The translations under genes and the position numbers were made by a program. From the NCBI GenBank assembly GCA_902784615.1, contig CACZVN010000017.1:1-51191 (forward strand): a stretch of 51,191 nt of DNA, given 5' to 3'. The stretch comes from an uncultured Prevotellaceae bacterium. Its GTDB lineage: Bacteria; Bacteroidota; Bacteroidia; Bacteroidales; Bacteroidaceae. The notes under the pieces were generated by a model. The model had not been told where the DNA came from. It saw only the letters and a program-made list of their open reading frames with translations, and did no database searches. Shown piece by piece: positions 8,539-17,774 of the stretch; the first letter of the stretch is position 1; each line of letters opens with the position of its first letter.

Positions 8539-8606
8539 CAAAAGTATGAAGAGATTATTTAACTGGCGAAAAAACTGTCTGACATTTGTCTGACAATTGC
8601 CCGACA
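8539..8606 (-). promoter_or_regulatory. promoter with three 11-bp-spaced direct repeats
   Basis: Read on the minus strand, TACTTTTG (8546-8539) fits the -7 consensus for the gene starting at 8523. Just upstream of the -33 position lie three 9-bp units on the plus strand: TGTCTGACA at 8576-8584, TGTCTGACA at 8587-8595 and TGCCCGACA at 8598-8606, starting exactly 11 bp apart. An 11-bp period of direct repeats is the usual site design for OmpR/PhoB-type winged-helix proteins, and such a regulator is encoded immediately upstream. Confidence 0.65.
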
Positions 8607-8615
8607 ACAGACTAT

Positions 8616-9302
8616 CTATCTGATTTTGAGTTCATAAGCTTTTCCTCTGTCTGCTTCGATTTTGAGATGGGAATGTTCCTCAATGATGGGCTTCAGCCTC
8701 TTGATGAGCGTATAGAGCGTCTCGCTGGCATCGGGTTTCTTAGGCCAAAGGGCATCGCAGATTTCCGTCTTAGTCAACACATGCGACGAGGAACGGAAGA
8801 ACATCTCCATGAGTTGCTGTTGCATAGGAGTCAACTTAACGGACTGGCCGTCAGTATCGACAAAAGAGCCCTCTGATTCGGCATAACTCAGACCACCATA
8901 TTGAATAACACCTGCCAATAGCGGCAGATGTCGCCTGCGACGATAGAAACAGAAGGCAGCCCACAACAGGGTGAATGTCCAAAGGATGGAGGCTGGCTTC
9001 TGGTCGGACATGGCGAAGATGGTCGCGGCTGAGCACCTGGCCTCACACTTGAAATCCTTCTGTCGGGTATTCACGGCCAACATCGCCCTACCTCGCAACT
9101 CATCAAGTTGAAGGTGGCTGTTGAAGACCCTGATCGTATCGGCACAGATCACATCACTCTGCTGCTCGGCTAATGCCGATGCCAGAGCCTGGCTCATATC
9201 TTCTTCAACAAGCCGCTCAGTAGCGCGGTAACTCTGGAAACTCGTCGCTCCAGAGGCCATGATCAGTCCGAAGAGCACTAATACTAAATACTTCTGTTTC
9301 AT
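8616..9302 (-). CDS. membrane-anchored OmpR/PhoB-type winged-helix regulator
   Basis: A 228-residue protein with an N-terminal signal or anchor (residues 1-20), a short extracytoplasmic region (about 25-105), a second hydrophobic helix (about 107-122, L-W-T-F-T-L-L-W-A-A-F-C-F-Y-R-R-R-R) and a C-terminal winged-helix DNA-binding domain (about 145-226). The last has L-T-P-M-Q-Q-Q-L-M-E-M-F, L-T-K-T-E-I-C-D-A-L-W and T-L-I-K-R-L-K-P-I-I. There is no receiver domain, so it would be a one-component membrane regulator, like ToxR in concept but with the opposite domain order. It lies 4 bases after the PagL-like gene in one operon. Three PhoB-like direct repeats sit directly downstream, before the next gene. 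Confidence 0.8.
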   Translation of the reverse strand: MKQKYLVLVLFGLIMASGATSFQSYRATERLVEEDMSQALASALAEQQSDVICADTIRVFNSHLQLDELRGRAMLAVNTRQKDFKCEARCSAATIFAMSDQKPASILWTFTLLWAAFCFYRRRRHLPLLAGVIQYGGLSYAESEGSFVDTDGQSVKLTPMQQQLMEMFFRSSSHVLTKTEICDALWPKKPDASETLYTLIKRLKPIIEEHSHLKIEADRGKAYELKIR

Positions 9303-9306
9303 ATTC

Positions 9307-10497
9307 TTATAGATGCAGGCCGATGCCTAGCATAAGGTTATTGGGATAATAGAAATCGTATAGACTATAGCCGATGTGGAGATAGGCCTGCCGCATGACG
9401 TTGATCTTCAGAGCCAGAATCTCGTAGAAGCCCTTGAAATCCGCAGTACCGGCATTGATGAAGTTGTGGCCTATGCCGAAGTTGATGGTGAAGTAAGGCA
9501 TGACAAATTCCGTACGGGCGGAGAGTCCGAGCGCCACCCTCCGATACCATGGAGCCGTCTGGATATCATCTTCGGAACCGTTCCAATAGAGTTCGGTGAG
9601 AGCCTTGGGGTTTATCTCTATGTTTGCACTCCCGTCGTAGGCACCATCAAGTGAGGCACCGACATTCAACCAGTGGTTGATATGATAGAGCGGGTTAAGC
9701 GTAAAGCCGACGACCCCATAGGTGTCTGGCAGTGCGTAGGCGCCCTCCTCGGTATCGACACCCTTGCGCTTCCACGCGCCATAGAGCGTCAGGTCCCATC
9801 CCCAGTGGCGTTCAAAAGCGGGAAGTGGCCTGTTCGCAGGCTCCCTGTCGCGGCGGTTGATATAGTAGGCCACACTCGCCTTGACACCCGCCACATTCAG
9901 ACCTGCATTGGGGATGGAGGTGTTGCCGTTGCTGTAGTGGGTAATCGTGGCACCGAGGTTCAGATCCCAGTGCTTGGAGATCATCCACCGCAGATAGAGA
10001 TCGACATCGATATAGGCCGTGGTCTTCGAGCCGACGACACGGTTCTCGGGGTTCGTCTCCCAGTCGTGCGCCTTCCAGCCGTAGGTCAGTCCGAAGTCCC
10101 ACTCGTAGTTGAGCGACAGCCGACGGGCCAGCGTTTTGATGGTGGCACCCTGGAAGATATAGAGCGAAACGGGATTCCCCAACTGGGGATTGAAGTCATG
10201 GATACTCAATCCGACACCCTGATAGACGCCTTTGTAGATCAGGGCCTGTTCGGAGTTCTCGGGCGGTGCAAAGGCATATTTCACCTTGGCCACAAAAGAA
10301 TGGTTCATCGTCCTTACCTCAGAATTATAGCCTTTCAGGAACTCGTTGGTATGGATGATATGCCCCGGCACTGCCTCCACCTCGATGCGATGTATGGTCG
10401 CACTGTCGGCCGAGACATCGGTTTCAGACATAGCAATAGCAGCGACGGGAAATGCCATCGCTGCTATTATCAGGAAAGTCGTCTTTTTACTTATCAC
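9307..10497 (-). CDS. PagL-like outer membrane lipid A deacylase / acyloxyacyl hydrolase family
   Basis: A 396-residue exported protein (signal peptide to about residue 22) with alternating aromatic strands of a beta barrel. The motif T-H-Y-S-N-G-N with N-following segment (His187, Ser189) matches the catalytic His-x-Ser-Asn of PagL lipid A 3-O-deacylases, and I-P-N-A-G-L-N follows as in that family. It is longer than Pseudomonas PagL (about 170 residues), as is usual for Bacteroidetes homologues, which have extra strands on both sides. It would remodel lipid A acylation in the outer membrane; substrate specificity is inferred. It overlaps the OmpA gene by 11 bases and is followed after 4 bases by a membrane regulator, so all three are probably co-expressed. 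Confidence 0.75.
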   Translation of the reverse strand: MISKKTTFLIIAAMAFPVAAIAMSETDVSADSATIHRIEVEAVPGHIIHTNEFLKGYNSEVRTMNHSFVAKVKYAFAPPENSEQALIYKGVYQGVGLSIHDFNPQLGNPVSLYIFQGATIKTLARRLSLNYEWDFGLTYGWKAHDWETNPENRVVGSKTTAYIDVDLYLRWMISKHWDLNLGATITHYSNGNTSIPNAGLNVAGVKASVAYYINRRDREPANRPLPAFERHWGWDLTLYGAWKRKGVDTEEGAYALPDTYGVVGFTLNPLYHINHWLNVGASLDGAYDGSANIEINPKALTELYWNGSEDDIQTAPWYRRVALGLSARTEFVMPYFTINFGIGHNFINAGTADFKGFYEILALKINVMRQAYLHIGYSLYDFYYPNNLMLGIGLHL

Positions 10498-11344
10498 TCT
10501 CGGGTGCCTGTCCGATCAGATCCATGAACTCGTCGAGCTTCGGCGTGATGATGATCTGCGTACGGCGGTTACGCTGCTTGCCCACCTCGGTATCGTTGGA
10601 GGCAATGGGGTTGTATTCGCCACGGCCACCGGCTGTCAGACGCTTCGGATCCACACCGTAGTCGTTCTGCAGGGCCTGTACCACTGAAGAGGCACGGAGG
10701 GTAGAGAGGTCCCAGTTGTTACGGATATTGGTCTTCTTGATGGGCACGTTATCGGTGTTACCCTCGATCAGCACGTCGTAGTCCTTGTAGTCCTTGATGA
10801 TCTTGGCGATCTTCGACAGGGTCTCGGCGGCACGGCTGTTGATCTCGTAGGAACCGCTCTTATAGAGCATGTTGTCGGCCAAGGAGATATAGACCACACC
10901 CTTGAGCACCTGCACATCGACCTCCTTCAACTCTTCCTTCGAGAGTGAACGGGTCAGGTTGTTCGTCAGTACCATGTTCAGTGAGTCGCTCTTCGACTTC
11001 ACCTCTACGAGGTGACGGATATACTGATTCGACTCGTTGATCTGATCCACCAGCTTCTCAATGGAAATGTTATTCTGGCTGGCATTGGTCAGACTCTTGT
11101 CGAGTGACTCCTGCAACTTGGCATATTTGGCCTCAGCGGCTTTGAGTGCCTGCTGCAGACCCTTCTGCTGATCCTCGAGAGCCTGAATACGGGCATTCTT
11201 TCCTGCCAAGTCCTCTCTGGCATCCTGTAATTTCTCCGTAAGCGACTTGTTCTCCGTCTGGCAGTTTGCCAGATCCTTCTTGCTGGCGCAACTCGTCATC
11301 ATCAGACCTGCAGCCAGTACAATGAATAATACATTTTTCTTCAT
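10487..11344 (-). CDS. OmpA-family peptidoglycan-binding lipoprotein
   Basis: A 285-residue lipoprotein with lipobox M-M-T-S-C-A, a long coiled-coil region (residues about 25-120, many A/E/K/L heptads) and a C-terminal OmpA-like domain (about 150-270). The OmpA signature is visible as G-N-T-D-N-V-P, then L-S-T-L-R-A-S-S-V, and N-R-R-T-Q-I near the end. It would tether outer membrane and cell wall through the coiled coil. It is the first gene of an operon with the PagL-like deacylase and the winged-helix regulator. A TAATTTTG -7 candidate lies at 11381-11374. Confidence 0.9.
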   Translation of the reverse strand: MKKNVLFIVLAAGLMMTSCASKKDLANCQTENKSLTEKLQDAREDLAGKNARIQALEDQQKGLQQALKAAEAKYAKLQESLDKSLTNASQNNISIEKLVDQINESNQYIRHLVEVKSKSDSLNMVLTNNLTRSLSKEELKEVDVQVLKGVVYISLADNMLYKSGSYEINSRAAETLSKIAKIIKDYKDYDVLIEGNTDNVPIKKTNIRNNWDLSTLRASSVVQALQNDYGVDPKRLTAGGRGEYNPIASNDTEVGKQRNRRTQIIITPKLDEFMDLIGQAPESDK

Positions 11345-11413
11345 AACTTGTCGTTTTTTAAGTGTAACGAATGCAAAATTAGTGAACTAACCGAAAAAAC
11401 CATGAATTTCTGC

Positions 11414-11443
11414 TTGTTATTAGAATTATTTTAATTAAATTTG
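11414..11443 (+). promoter_or_regulatory. promoter of the M1 peptidase gene
   Basis: TTG at 11414-11416 and TAAATTTG at 11436-11443 with a 19-bp spacer fit the Bacteroidetes -33/-7 pattern. The expected start of transcription, about 11450, lies shortly before the ATG at 11465. Confidence 0.65.
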
Positions 11444-11464
11444 CAGTCAAAAACCAAAATAGCA

Positions 11465-14041
11465 ATGAAAAATATCAAATTCCTACTCATCACCGTCATG
11501 AGTATGATCCTTTTGAGCACACATGCCCAGATGCTATCCAAGGGCGTATCCAAAGAACTTGCAGACCATCGAAAAGCAACAATCAGTAACGTGGTTTATG
11601 ATCTCACCTTCAATATTCCGTCTGATCTTAATAAAAGGGTTACAGGCAAGGCTTTCATCAGTTTCGAACTGGACACACTGGAGGATGTCATCCTAGATTT
11701 CCAAGGCGGTTTCGAGGGAAACTGCTGGACTTATACTGGCAAGAAAAACAAAAGGCGATTTGCCATGGCCACCTACCAGAATGAGCATATCATCATCCCA
11801 GCCAAGGTATTACAGTTGGGGAAGAACAAGGTGGAACTGGATTTTATGGCCCTCGACAAAGCCCTGAACCGCAACAAGGACTATATGTACACGGTATTTG
11901 AGCCTGACATGGCAAGGTCAGCATTCCCCTGCTTCTGCCAGCCAGACCTGAGAGCCGTCTTCGTCACAACCCTGTCAACGCCTTCTGGATGGAAGGCGAT
12001 GGCCAGCGACAACAGTTGTCAGTTGCCCACCTACCTTTACTCTTTCGTGGCCGGCAACTTCTATGAAAAAACGGCAACCCGTGACGGACGGCCCATGCGA
12101 GCCCTCTATCTGGAAACAGACATAGACAAGATTGCCCAACTCGACAAGGTGTTCGACGAGACCGCACAGGCTCTGAAGTGGATGGAGGGCTACACCAGTA
12201 TAGCCTGTCCCTTCAAGGAGTACGGCATGGTGATCCTGCCTCACTACCCCTATGGCGGCATGGAGCATCCAGGAGCCATCCAGTTTGATGACCGTCAGAT
12301 CTTCCTGGAAAAATATGCCACACAGGAAGACGAACTGGCCCGTATGGAACTGATTGCCCACGAGACCGCTCACCTTTGGTTCGGCGGTCTGGTGTCCCGG
12401 AAATGGTTTGATGACATCTGGGCCAATGAAGTCCTCGCCATGTTCATGGCCTCTAAGATCACCCGCCGGCAGTACAGCCAGGTGGATCACGACCTGAACT
12501 TCATCAAAACGTTCCAGAACAGAGCCATCTTTACCGACCGCACAGAGGGTACTCACCCCATCGCCCAGGAACTCACCAATGTCAACCATGCCAGTCTGCT
12601 CTATGATAATATCCTCTATGACAAGGCGCCAGTGATGATGCGGATGATGGAGCAGATGATGGGTGCCCCTACGCTGCAGAACGGTCTGCACAAATATCTG
12701 GTAGATCATCAATTCGACAACGCCAGTTGGGATGACCTGATCACCACGCTCGACAAGGAGGCTCCCAGTGCCGGCATCCGCCAGTTCAGTGAGATATGGG
12801 TGAAGCAGAAAGGTCTGCCCACCATCCATACCAGCTATCGTAACGGACAACTCGTCATCACCCAGTCAGACCCCTTCGGCCGAGGTGTCTTCTGGCCCCA
12901 GAAATTCCAGGTCAAGGCCATCTACGACCTAGCCAAGAGTCGCACGGTGGTGGTCGATATGCAAAAGCCGACCATGACCTTCAAACTGCCGGGCAAACCC
13001 GACTATATTATCCCCAACGCCGACGGAAAGGGCTACGGCCGCTTCACGCTTGACAACGACTATACCCTGTTGATGCCCAAGCGTCTCCTCACCACCCGCA
13101 ACGACCTGAACCGCTATGCCTTGCTGCTGGCCATCCACGACAACTACCTGATGGGCAAGATCCCCCCCTCACACTTCTCAGAACTCTTCCGCATGCTGGG
13201 GAAGGAGAAAAACCCGCTCATTATGTCAACGGCCATCGACCACATGTTCAAGATCGTCCGTGACGTGAGTCCTGAGCAGCGTGCCACCCTGGAACTTTGT
13301 GTCATGGACCTGTTGAACGAAAACAAAACGGATGCCTGCCACCAGTTTATCCTCCGCAAGATGGCTACCTGCGCCTCCTCTCCCGAGGTTTTAGCTCAGA
13401 TAGAGCGGATTTGGCGCCAGCACGATGATCCTTTACTCAATGAATACGACTATATGGAAATGGCCTATCGCCTGGCCATCATGCTCCCTCAGCAATCTCA
13501 GGAGATCCTGAGCACTCAACGGGTCCGTCTGCAGAACGAAGATCTGAGGAAGGAGTTCGACTACGTGAGTCGCGCCTGCACCCCTGATGCTAACGAGCGC
13601 ACGAAGGTGTTCAACTCACTCCTCCATCCAGAGAACCGCCAACAGGAGCCGTGGGCCTTCCATACCCTGCGACTGCTGAACTCCGATGTCTATGAGCCAC
13701 AGAGCAACAGTTATATCGAGCCCAGTCTGAAATCGCTTGAATACCTGCAGCAGACCAGCGATGTTTTCTTCCCTGAGAAATGGATGAAGGCGCTGATGGC
13801 TGACCACAAGAGCAAGGAAGCCTCACTGATCATTGACAACTTCCTGAAGGCTAACCCCAACTATCCCACCAACCTGAAGAACAAGGTGCTGGAAGCCTCA
13901 TGGATTCTGATGAAACAGGTGCCCTACGTGGAGCCCCCGAAGCCGGTAACCCCTGCTCCTGATGAGAAACCGAAGACAAAGACTAAGACTGCCGCCAAGA
14001 AAACGACAGCAGCCAAAACAACTACCAAGAAAAAGAAGTAA
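11465..14041 (+). CDS. exported M1-family zinc metallopeptidase (aminopeptidase)
   Basis: An 858-residue protein with a signal peptide (cleavage near T-H-A-Q) and an M1 peptidase fold. Zinc ligands are visible as H299-E-T-A-H303 and E322 in W-A-N-E, with the normal spacing of 18 residues. The substrate-binding motif corresponding to G-A-M-E-N reads G-G-M-E-H-P-G. It would remove N-terminal residues from peptides in the periplasm. The C-terminus is odd: about 30 residues of K, T, A and P only (P-K-T-K-T-K-T-A-A-K-K and so on), a basic tail that may bind anionic polymer or nucleic acid. purL follows by 22 bases and may be co-transcribed. The start is chosen at M-K-N-I-K-F. Confidence 0.9.
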   Translation: MKNIKFLLITVMSMILLSTHAQMLSKGVSKELADHRKATISNVVYDLTFNIPSDLNKRVTGKAFISFELDTLEDVILDFQGGFEGNCWTYTGKKNKRRFAMATYQNEHIIIPAKVLQLGKNKVELDFMALDKALNRNKDYMYTVFEPDMARSAFPCFCQPDLRAVFVTTLSTPSGWKAMASDNSCQLPTYLYSFVAGNFYEKTATRDGRPMRALYLETDIDKIAQLDKVFDETAQALKWMEGYTSIACPFKEYGMVILPHYPYGGMEHPGAIQFDDRQIFLEKYATQEDELARMELIAHETAHLWFGGLVSRKWFDDIWANEVLAMFMASKITRRQYSQVDHDLNFIKTFQNRAIFTDRTEGTHPIAQELTNVNHASLLYDNILYDKAPVMMRMMEQMMGAPTLQNGLHKYLVDHQFDNASWDDLITTLDKEAPSAGIRQFSEIWVKQKGLPTIHTSYRNGQLVITQSDPFGRGVFWPQKFQVKAIYDLAKSRTVVVDMQKPTMTFKLPGKPDYIIPNADGKGYGRFTLDNDYTLLMPKRLLTTRNDLNRYALLLAIHDNYLMGKIPPSHFSELFRMLGKEKNPLIMSTAIDHMFKIVRDVSPEQRATLELCVMDLLNENKTDACHQFILRKMATCASSPEVLAQIERIWRQHDDPLLNEYDYMEMAYRLAIMLPQQSQEILSTQRVRLQNEDLRKEFDYVSRACTPDANERTKVFNSLLHPENRQQEPWAFHTLRLLNSDVYEPQSNSYIEPSLKSLEYLQQTSDVFFPEKWMKALMADHKSKEASLIIDNFLKANPNYPTNLKNKVLEASWILMKQVPYVEPPKPVTPAPDEKPKTKTKTAAKKTTAAKTTTKKKK

Positions 14042-14063
14042 AAAATAATATAATTGAGAAAGA

Positions 14064-17000
14064 ATGATACGTTTTTTTCAGACCCCACAGCAGACGGTGA
14101 TTGCAACAGAGGTTGATCACCAGTTTAATGAACAGGAAATCAAGGAACTTTGTTGGCTCTATGGCGAGGCCACACTATTAGAAGCCACCCAACTTGATGG
14201 TTACTATGTAGGTCCGCGCCGCGAGATGGTCACCCCATGGTCAACCAATGCCGTAGAGATTACGCAGAACATGGGACTTTCTGGCATCAGCCGCATCGAG
14301 GAGTATTTCCCCGTAGCCAACAAGGATGCCGAGTATGACGAGATGTTGCAGCGCATGTATAATGGGCTCAACCAGGAAATCTTTACGATTAATATCAAGC
14401 CTGAGCCCATCAAGTATGTCGATAATCTGGAGGAATACAACGAGCAGGAGGGTCTGGCCCTCTCACCCGAGGAAATCGAATACCTGCACGGCTTGGAGAA
14501 ACAGAACGGCCGTCCGCTGACGGACTCAGAGATCTTCGGCTTCGCCCAGATCAACTCGGAACACTGCCGTCATAAGATCTTTGGTGGTACGTTCATCATC
14601 GATGGCAAGGAGATGGAGAGTTCGCTCTTCGCGATGATCAAGAAGACCACACAGGAGAACCAGAACAAGATCCTCTCAGCCTATAAGGATAACGTGGCCT
14701 TTGCACAGGGTCCCATCGTGGAGCAGTTCGCACCGAAGGACCAGAGCACCAGCGACTACTTCCAGGTGAAGGATATCGAGAGTGTGATCTCGTTGAAGGC
14801 CGAGACGCACAACTTTCCTACGACAGTAGAGCCCTTTAACGGTGCCGCTACAGGTACGGGCGGTGAGATCCGCGACCGTATGGGTGGTGGCGTCGGCTCA
14901 TGGCCAATCGCCGGTACCGCCGTTTATATGACGGCCTATCCCCGTCTGCATGATGACGAGGGGGCTGCCCGCGACTGGGAGGATATCCTGCCCGTTCGCC
15001 AGTGGCTGTACCAGACGCCACAGCAGATTCTGACCAAGGCCTCTAACGGTGCCTCAGACTTCGGTAATAAGTTCGGACAGCCGCTGATCTGCGGTTCTGT
15101 GCTCACCTTTGAGCATCAGGAGGGTCAGGAGAAGTATGCCTACGATAAGGTGATCATGCTCGCTGGTGGTGTGGGCTACGGCACCAAGCGCGACTGTCTG
15201 AAGAAAGAACCCCAGAAGGGTAACAAGGTCGTTGTGGTCGGTGGTGACAACTACCGTATCGGCCTCGGTGGCGGCAGTGTGTCATCCGTAGATACGGGTC
15301 GTTACTCGAACGGTATCGAACTGAACGCCGTACAGCGTGCCAACCCCGAGATGCAGAAGCGTGCCTATAACTTGGTGCGTGCCCTCTGCGAGGAGGATGT
15401 GAACCCCGTGGTATCTATCCACGACCACGGTTCGGCTGGTCACCTGAACTGTCTGTCGGAGCTTGTTGAGGAGTGCGGTGGTGAGATCGACATGACTAAA
15501 CTGCCTATTGGCGACAAGACACTTTCAAGCAAGGAGATCATTGCCAACGAGAGTCAGGAGCGCATGGGTCTGCTCATCGACGAAAAACATATCGAACATG
15601 TACGTAAGATTGCCGAGCGCGAGCGTGCCCCGCTGTATGTGGTCGGTGAGACCACAGGTGATGCCCACTTCTCATTCAAGCAGGGTGACGGTGTGAAACC
15701 CTTCGACCTTGACGTGGCTCAGATGTTCGGACACTCTCCGAAGACCATCATGCGCGACAATACCGTAGAGCGCCATTATCAGGATGTAACCTATTCACAG
15801 GATAAGATAGACGAGTATCTCGACCGTGTGCTCCAGTTGGAGGCCGTGGCTTGTAAGGACTGGTTGACGAATAAGGTTGACCGCTCTGTGACGGGTAAGA
15901 TTGCCCGTCAACAGTGCCAGGGTGAGATCCAGTTGCCTTTGAGCGACTGTGGTGTCGTAGCCCTCGACTATCGTGGCAAGAAGGGTATCGCCACTGCTCT
16001 CGGTCATGCACCTCAGGCTGGCTTGGCAGATCCTGCCGCTGGCAGTGTGCTCTCTGTTGCCGAGGCACTGACGAACATCGTCTGGGCACCATTGGCTGAG
16101 GGTATGGACTCACTGAGTCTCTCTGCCAACTGGATGTGGCCTTGTCGCTCACAGGAGGGTGAGGATGCCCGTCTCTATGCCGGTGTGAAGGCACTTTCTG
16201 ATTTCTGCTGCGACCTGCATATCAACGTGCCTACTGGGAAAGACTCGCTCTCTTTGAGTCAGCAATATCCCAACGGTGAAAAGATTATCTCTCCGGGAAC
16301 GGTGATTGTCTCGGCTGGTGGTGAGGTTTCAGATATTAAGAAAGTGGTAAGCCCTGTCCTCGTCAACGACAAGAATGCTTCACTTTATCATATCGACTTC
16401 AGTTTCGACGAGCAGCGCCTCGGAGGTTCTGCCTTCGCCCAGAGCTTAGGCAAGGTGGGCGACGACGTGCCTACGGTGAAGAACCCCGAGTATTTTGCTG
16501 ATGCCTTCATGGCCATCCAACAGATGATTGAGAAGGGGTGGATCCTCGCAGGTCACGACATCTCGGCTGGTGGTCTCATCACGACCTTGCTCGAGATGTG
16601 CTTCGCCAATACGAAAGGTGGACTTCACATCAACCTCCACGACATCTGTGCTGACGGCGACATCGTGAAGGCACTCTTCGCTGAGAACCCCGGTGTGGTG
16701 ATCGAGGTGAGCGACGAGCACAAGCAGGACTTCAAGGACTTCATGGAAGAGCAGGGTGTTGGCTTTGCCAAGATCGGCTACCCCGTAGGGGACAGCCGCA
16801 CCATCGTCGTCAAGGCTGGCGATACCGAGAAGACCTTCGACATCGACGTCCTGCGTGACACATGGTACAAGACCTCTTACCTGCTGGATCGCAAACAGAG
16901 CTTCAACGGCAAGGCTAAGGAGCGCTTTGAGAACTACAAGCAGCAGCCTATCGAGATGAAGTTCAACAAGGACTTCAAGGGCACGCTCGCACAGTACGGC

Positions 17001-17774
17001 ATCTCTGCCGACCGTCGTGAGAAGACGGGCATCAAGGCCGCTATCATCCGTGAGAAGGGTACCAACGGTGAACGCGAGATGGCTTACTGTCTCTACCTCG
17101 CCGGCTTCGACGTGAAGGACGTGATGATGACCGACCTGATCAGTGGTCGCGAGACGCTTGAGGATATCAATATGATCGTGTTCTGCGGTGGTTTCTCTAA
17201 CTCCGACGTCCTCGGCTCTGCCAAGGGCTGGGCCGGTGCCTTCCTCTTCAACCCCAAGGCCAAGGAGGCCCTCGATAAGTTCTACGCCCGCAAGGACACT
17301 CTCTCGCTGGGTATCTGTAACGGTTGCCAGTTGATGGTCGAACTCGGTCTGACTGGCGCCAAGGGTGCCAAGATGCTGCACAACGACTCGCATAAGTTCG
17401 AGAGTGAGTTCATCACACTGAGCATCCCGCAGAACAACAGTGTGATGTTCGGTTCGCTGAGTGGCAACAAACTCGGTCTGTGGGTGGCTCACGGAGAGGG
17501 TAAATTCTCGCTGCCCGAGGCAGAGAGTGCCTATAACGTGATTGCGAAGTACAATTATCACGGCTATCCCGCTAACCCCAACGGCTCTGACTACGACGTG
17601 GCAGGTATCTGCTCTGCCGACGGTCGTCATCTCTGTATGATGCCCCACCTGGAGCGCGCCGTCTTCCCCTGGCAGAACGCCTGGTACCCCGCCGACCGTC
17701 GTCAGGACGAGGTGACTCCATGGATCGAGGCTTTCGTAAATGCTAGAAAGTGGGTAGAGGCACATGCAGAATAA
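14064..17774 (+). CDS. purL: phosphoribosylformylglycinamidine synthase, large single-chain form
   Basis: A 1236-residue enzyme of de novo purine synthesis: FGAR + ATP + glutamine gives FGAM. It is the large type that fuses an N-terminal PurS-like part, linker, two AIR-synthase-like halves and a C-terminal class I glutamine amidotransferase. Visible motifs are S-E-H-C-R-H-K (about residue 165), E-T-H-N-F-P-T, G-T-G-G-E-I-R-D in the ATP site, and in the amidotransferase G-I-C-N-G-C with Cys1085 and a later P-H-L-E-R His/Glu pair. Length is normal for the family. Its end overlaps the first chromate-transporter gene by 11 bases. Confidence 0.97.
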   Translation: MIRFFQTPQQTVIATEVDHQFNEQEIKELCWLYGEATLLEATQLDGYYVGPRREMVTPWSTNAVEITQNMGLSGISRIEEYFPVANKDAEYDEMLQRMYNGLNQEIFTINIKPEPIKYVDNLEEYNEQEGLALSPEEIEYLHGLEKQNGRPLTDSEIFGFAQINSEHCRHKIFGGTFIIDGKEMESSLFAMIKKTTQENQNKILSAYKDNVAFAQGPIVEQFAPKDQSTSDYFQVKDIESVISLKAETHNFPTTVEPFNGAATGTGGEIRDRMGGGVGSWPIAGTAVYMTAYPRLHDDEGAARDWEDILPVRQWLYQTPQQILTKASNGASDFGNKFGQPLICGSVLTFEHQEGQEKYAYDKVIMLAGGVGYGTKRDCLKKEPQKGNKVVVVGGDNYRIGLGGGSVSSVDTGRYSNGIELNAVQRANPEMQKRAYNLVRALCEEDVNPVVSIHDHGSAGHLNCLSELVEECGGEIDMTKLPIGDKTLSSKEIIANESQERMGLLIDEKHIEHVRKIAERERAPLYVVGETTGDAHFSFKQGDGVKPFDLDVAQMFGHSPKTIMRDNTVERHYQDVTYSQDKIDEYLDRVLQLEAVACKDWLTNKVDRSVTGKIARQQCQGEIQLPLSDCGVVALDYRGKKGIATALGHAPQAGLADPAAGSVLSVAEALTNIVWAPLAEGMDSLSLSANWMWPCRSQEGEDARLYAGVKALSDFCCDLHINVPTGKDSLSLSQQYPNGEKIISPGTVIVSAGGEVSDIKKVVSPVLVNDKNASLYHIDFSFDEQRLGGSAFAQSLGKVGDDVPTVKNPEYFADAFMAIQQMIEKGWILAGHDISAGGLITTLLEMCFANTKGGLHINLHDICADGDIVKALFAENPGVVIEVSDEHKQDFKDFMEEQGVGFAKIGYPVGDSRTIVVKAGDTEKTFDIDVLRDTWYKTSYLLDRKQSFNGKAKERFENYKQQPIEMKFNKDFKGTLAQYGISADRREKTGIKAAIIREKGTNGEREMAYCLYLAGFDVKDVMMTDLISGRETLEDINMIVFCGGFSNSDVLGSAKGWAGAFLFNPKAKEALDKFYARKDTLSLGICNGCQLMVELGLTGAKGAKMLHNDSHKFESEFITLSIPQNNSVMFGSLSGNKLGLWVAHGEGKFSLPEAESAYNVIAKYNYHGYPANPNGSDYDVAGICSADGRHLCMMPHLERAVFPWQNAWYPADRRQDEVTPWIEAFVNARKWVEAHAE

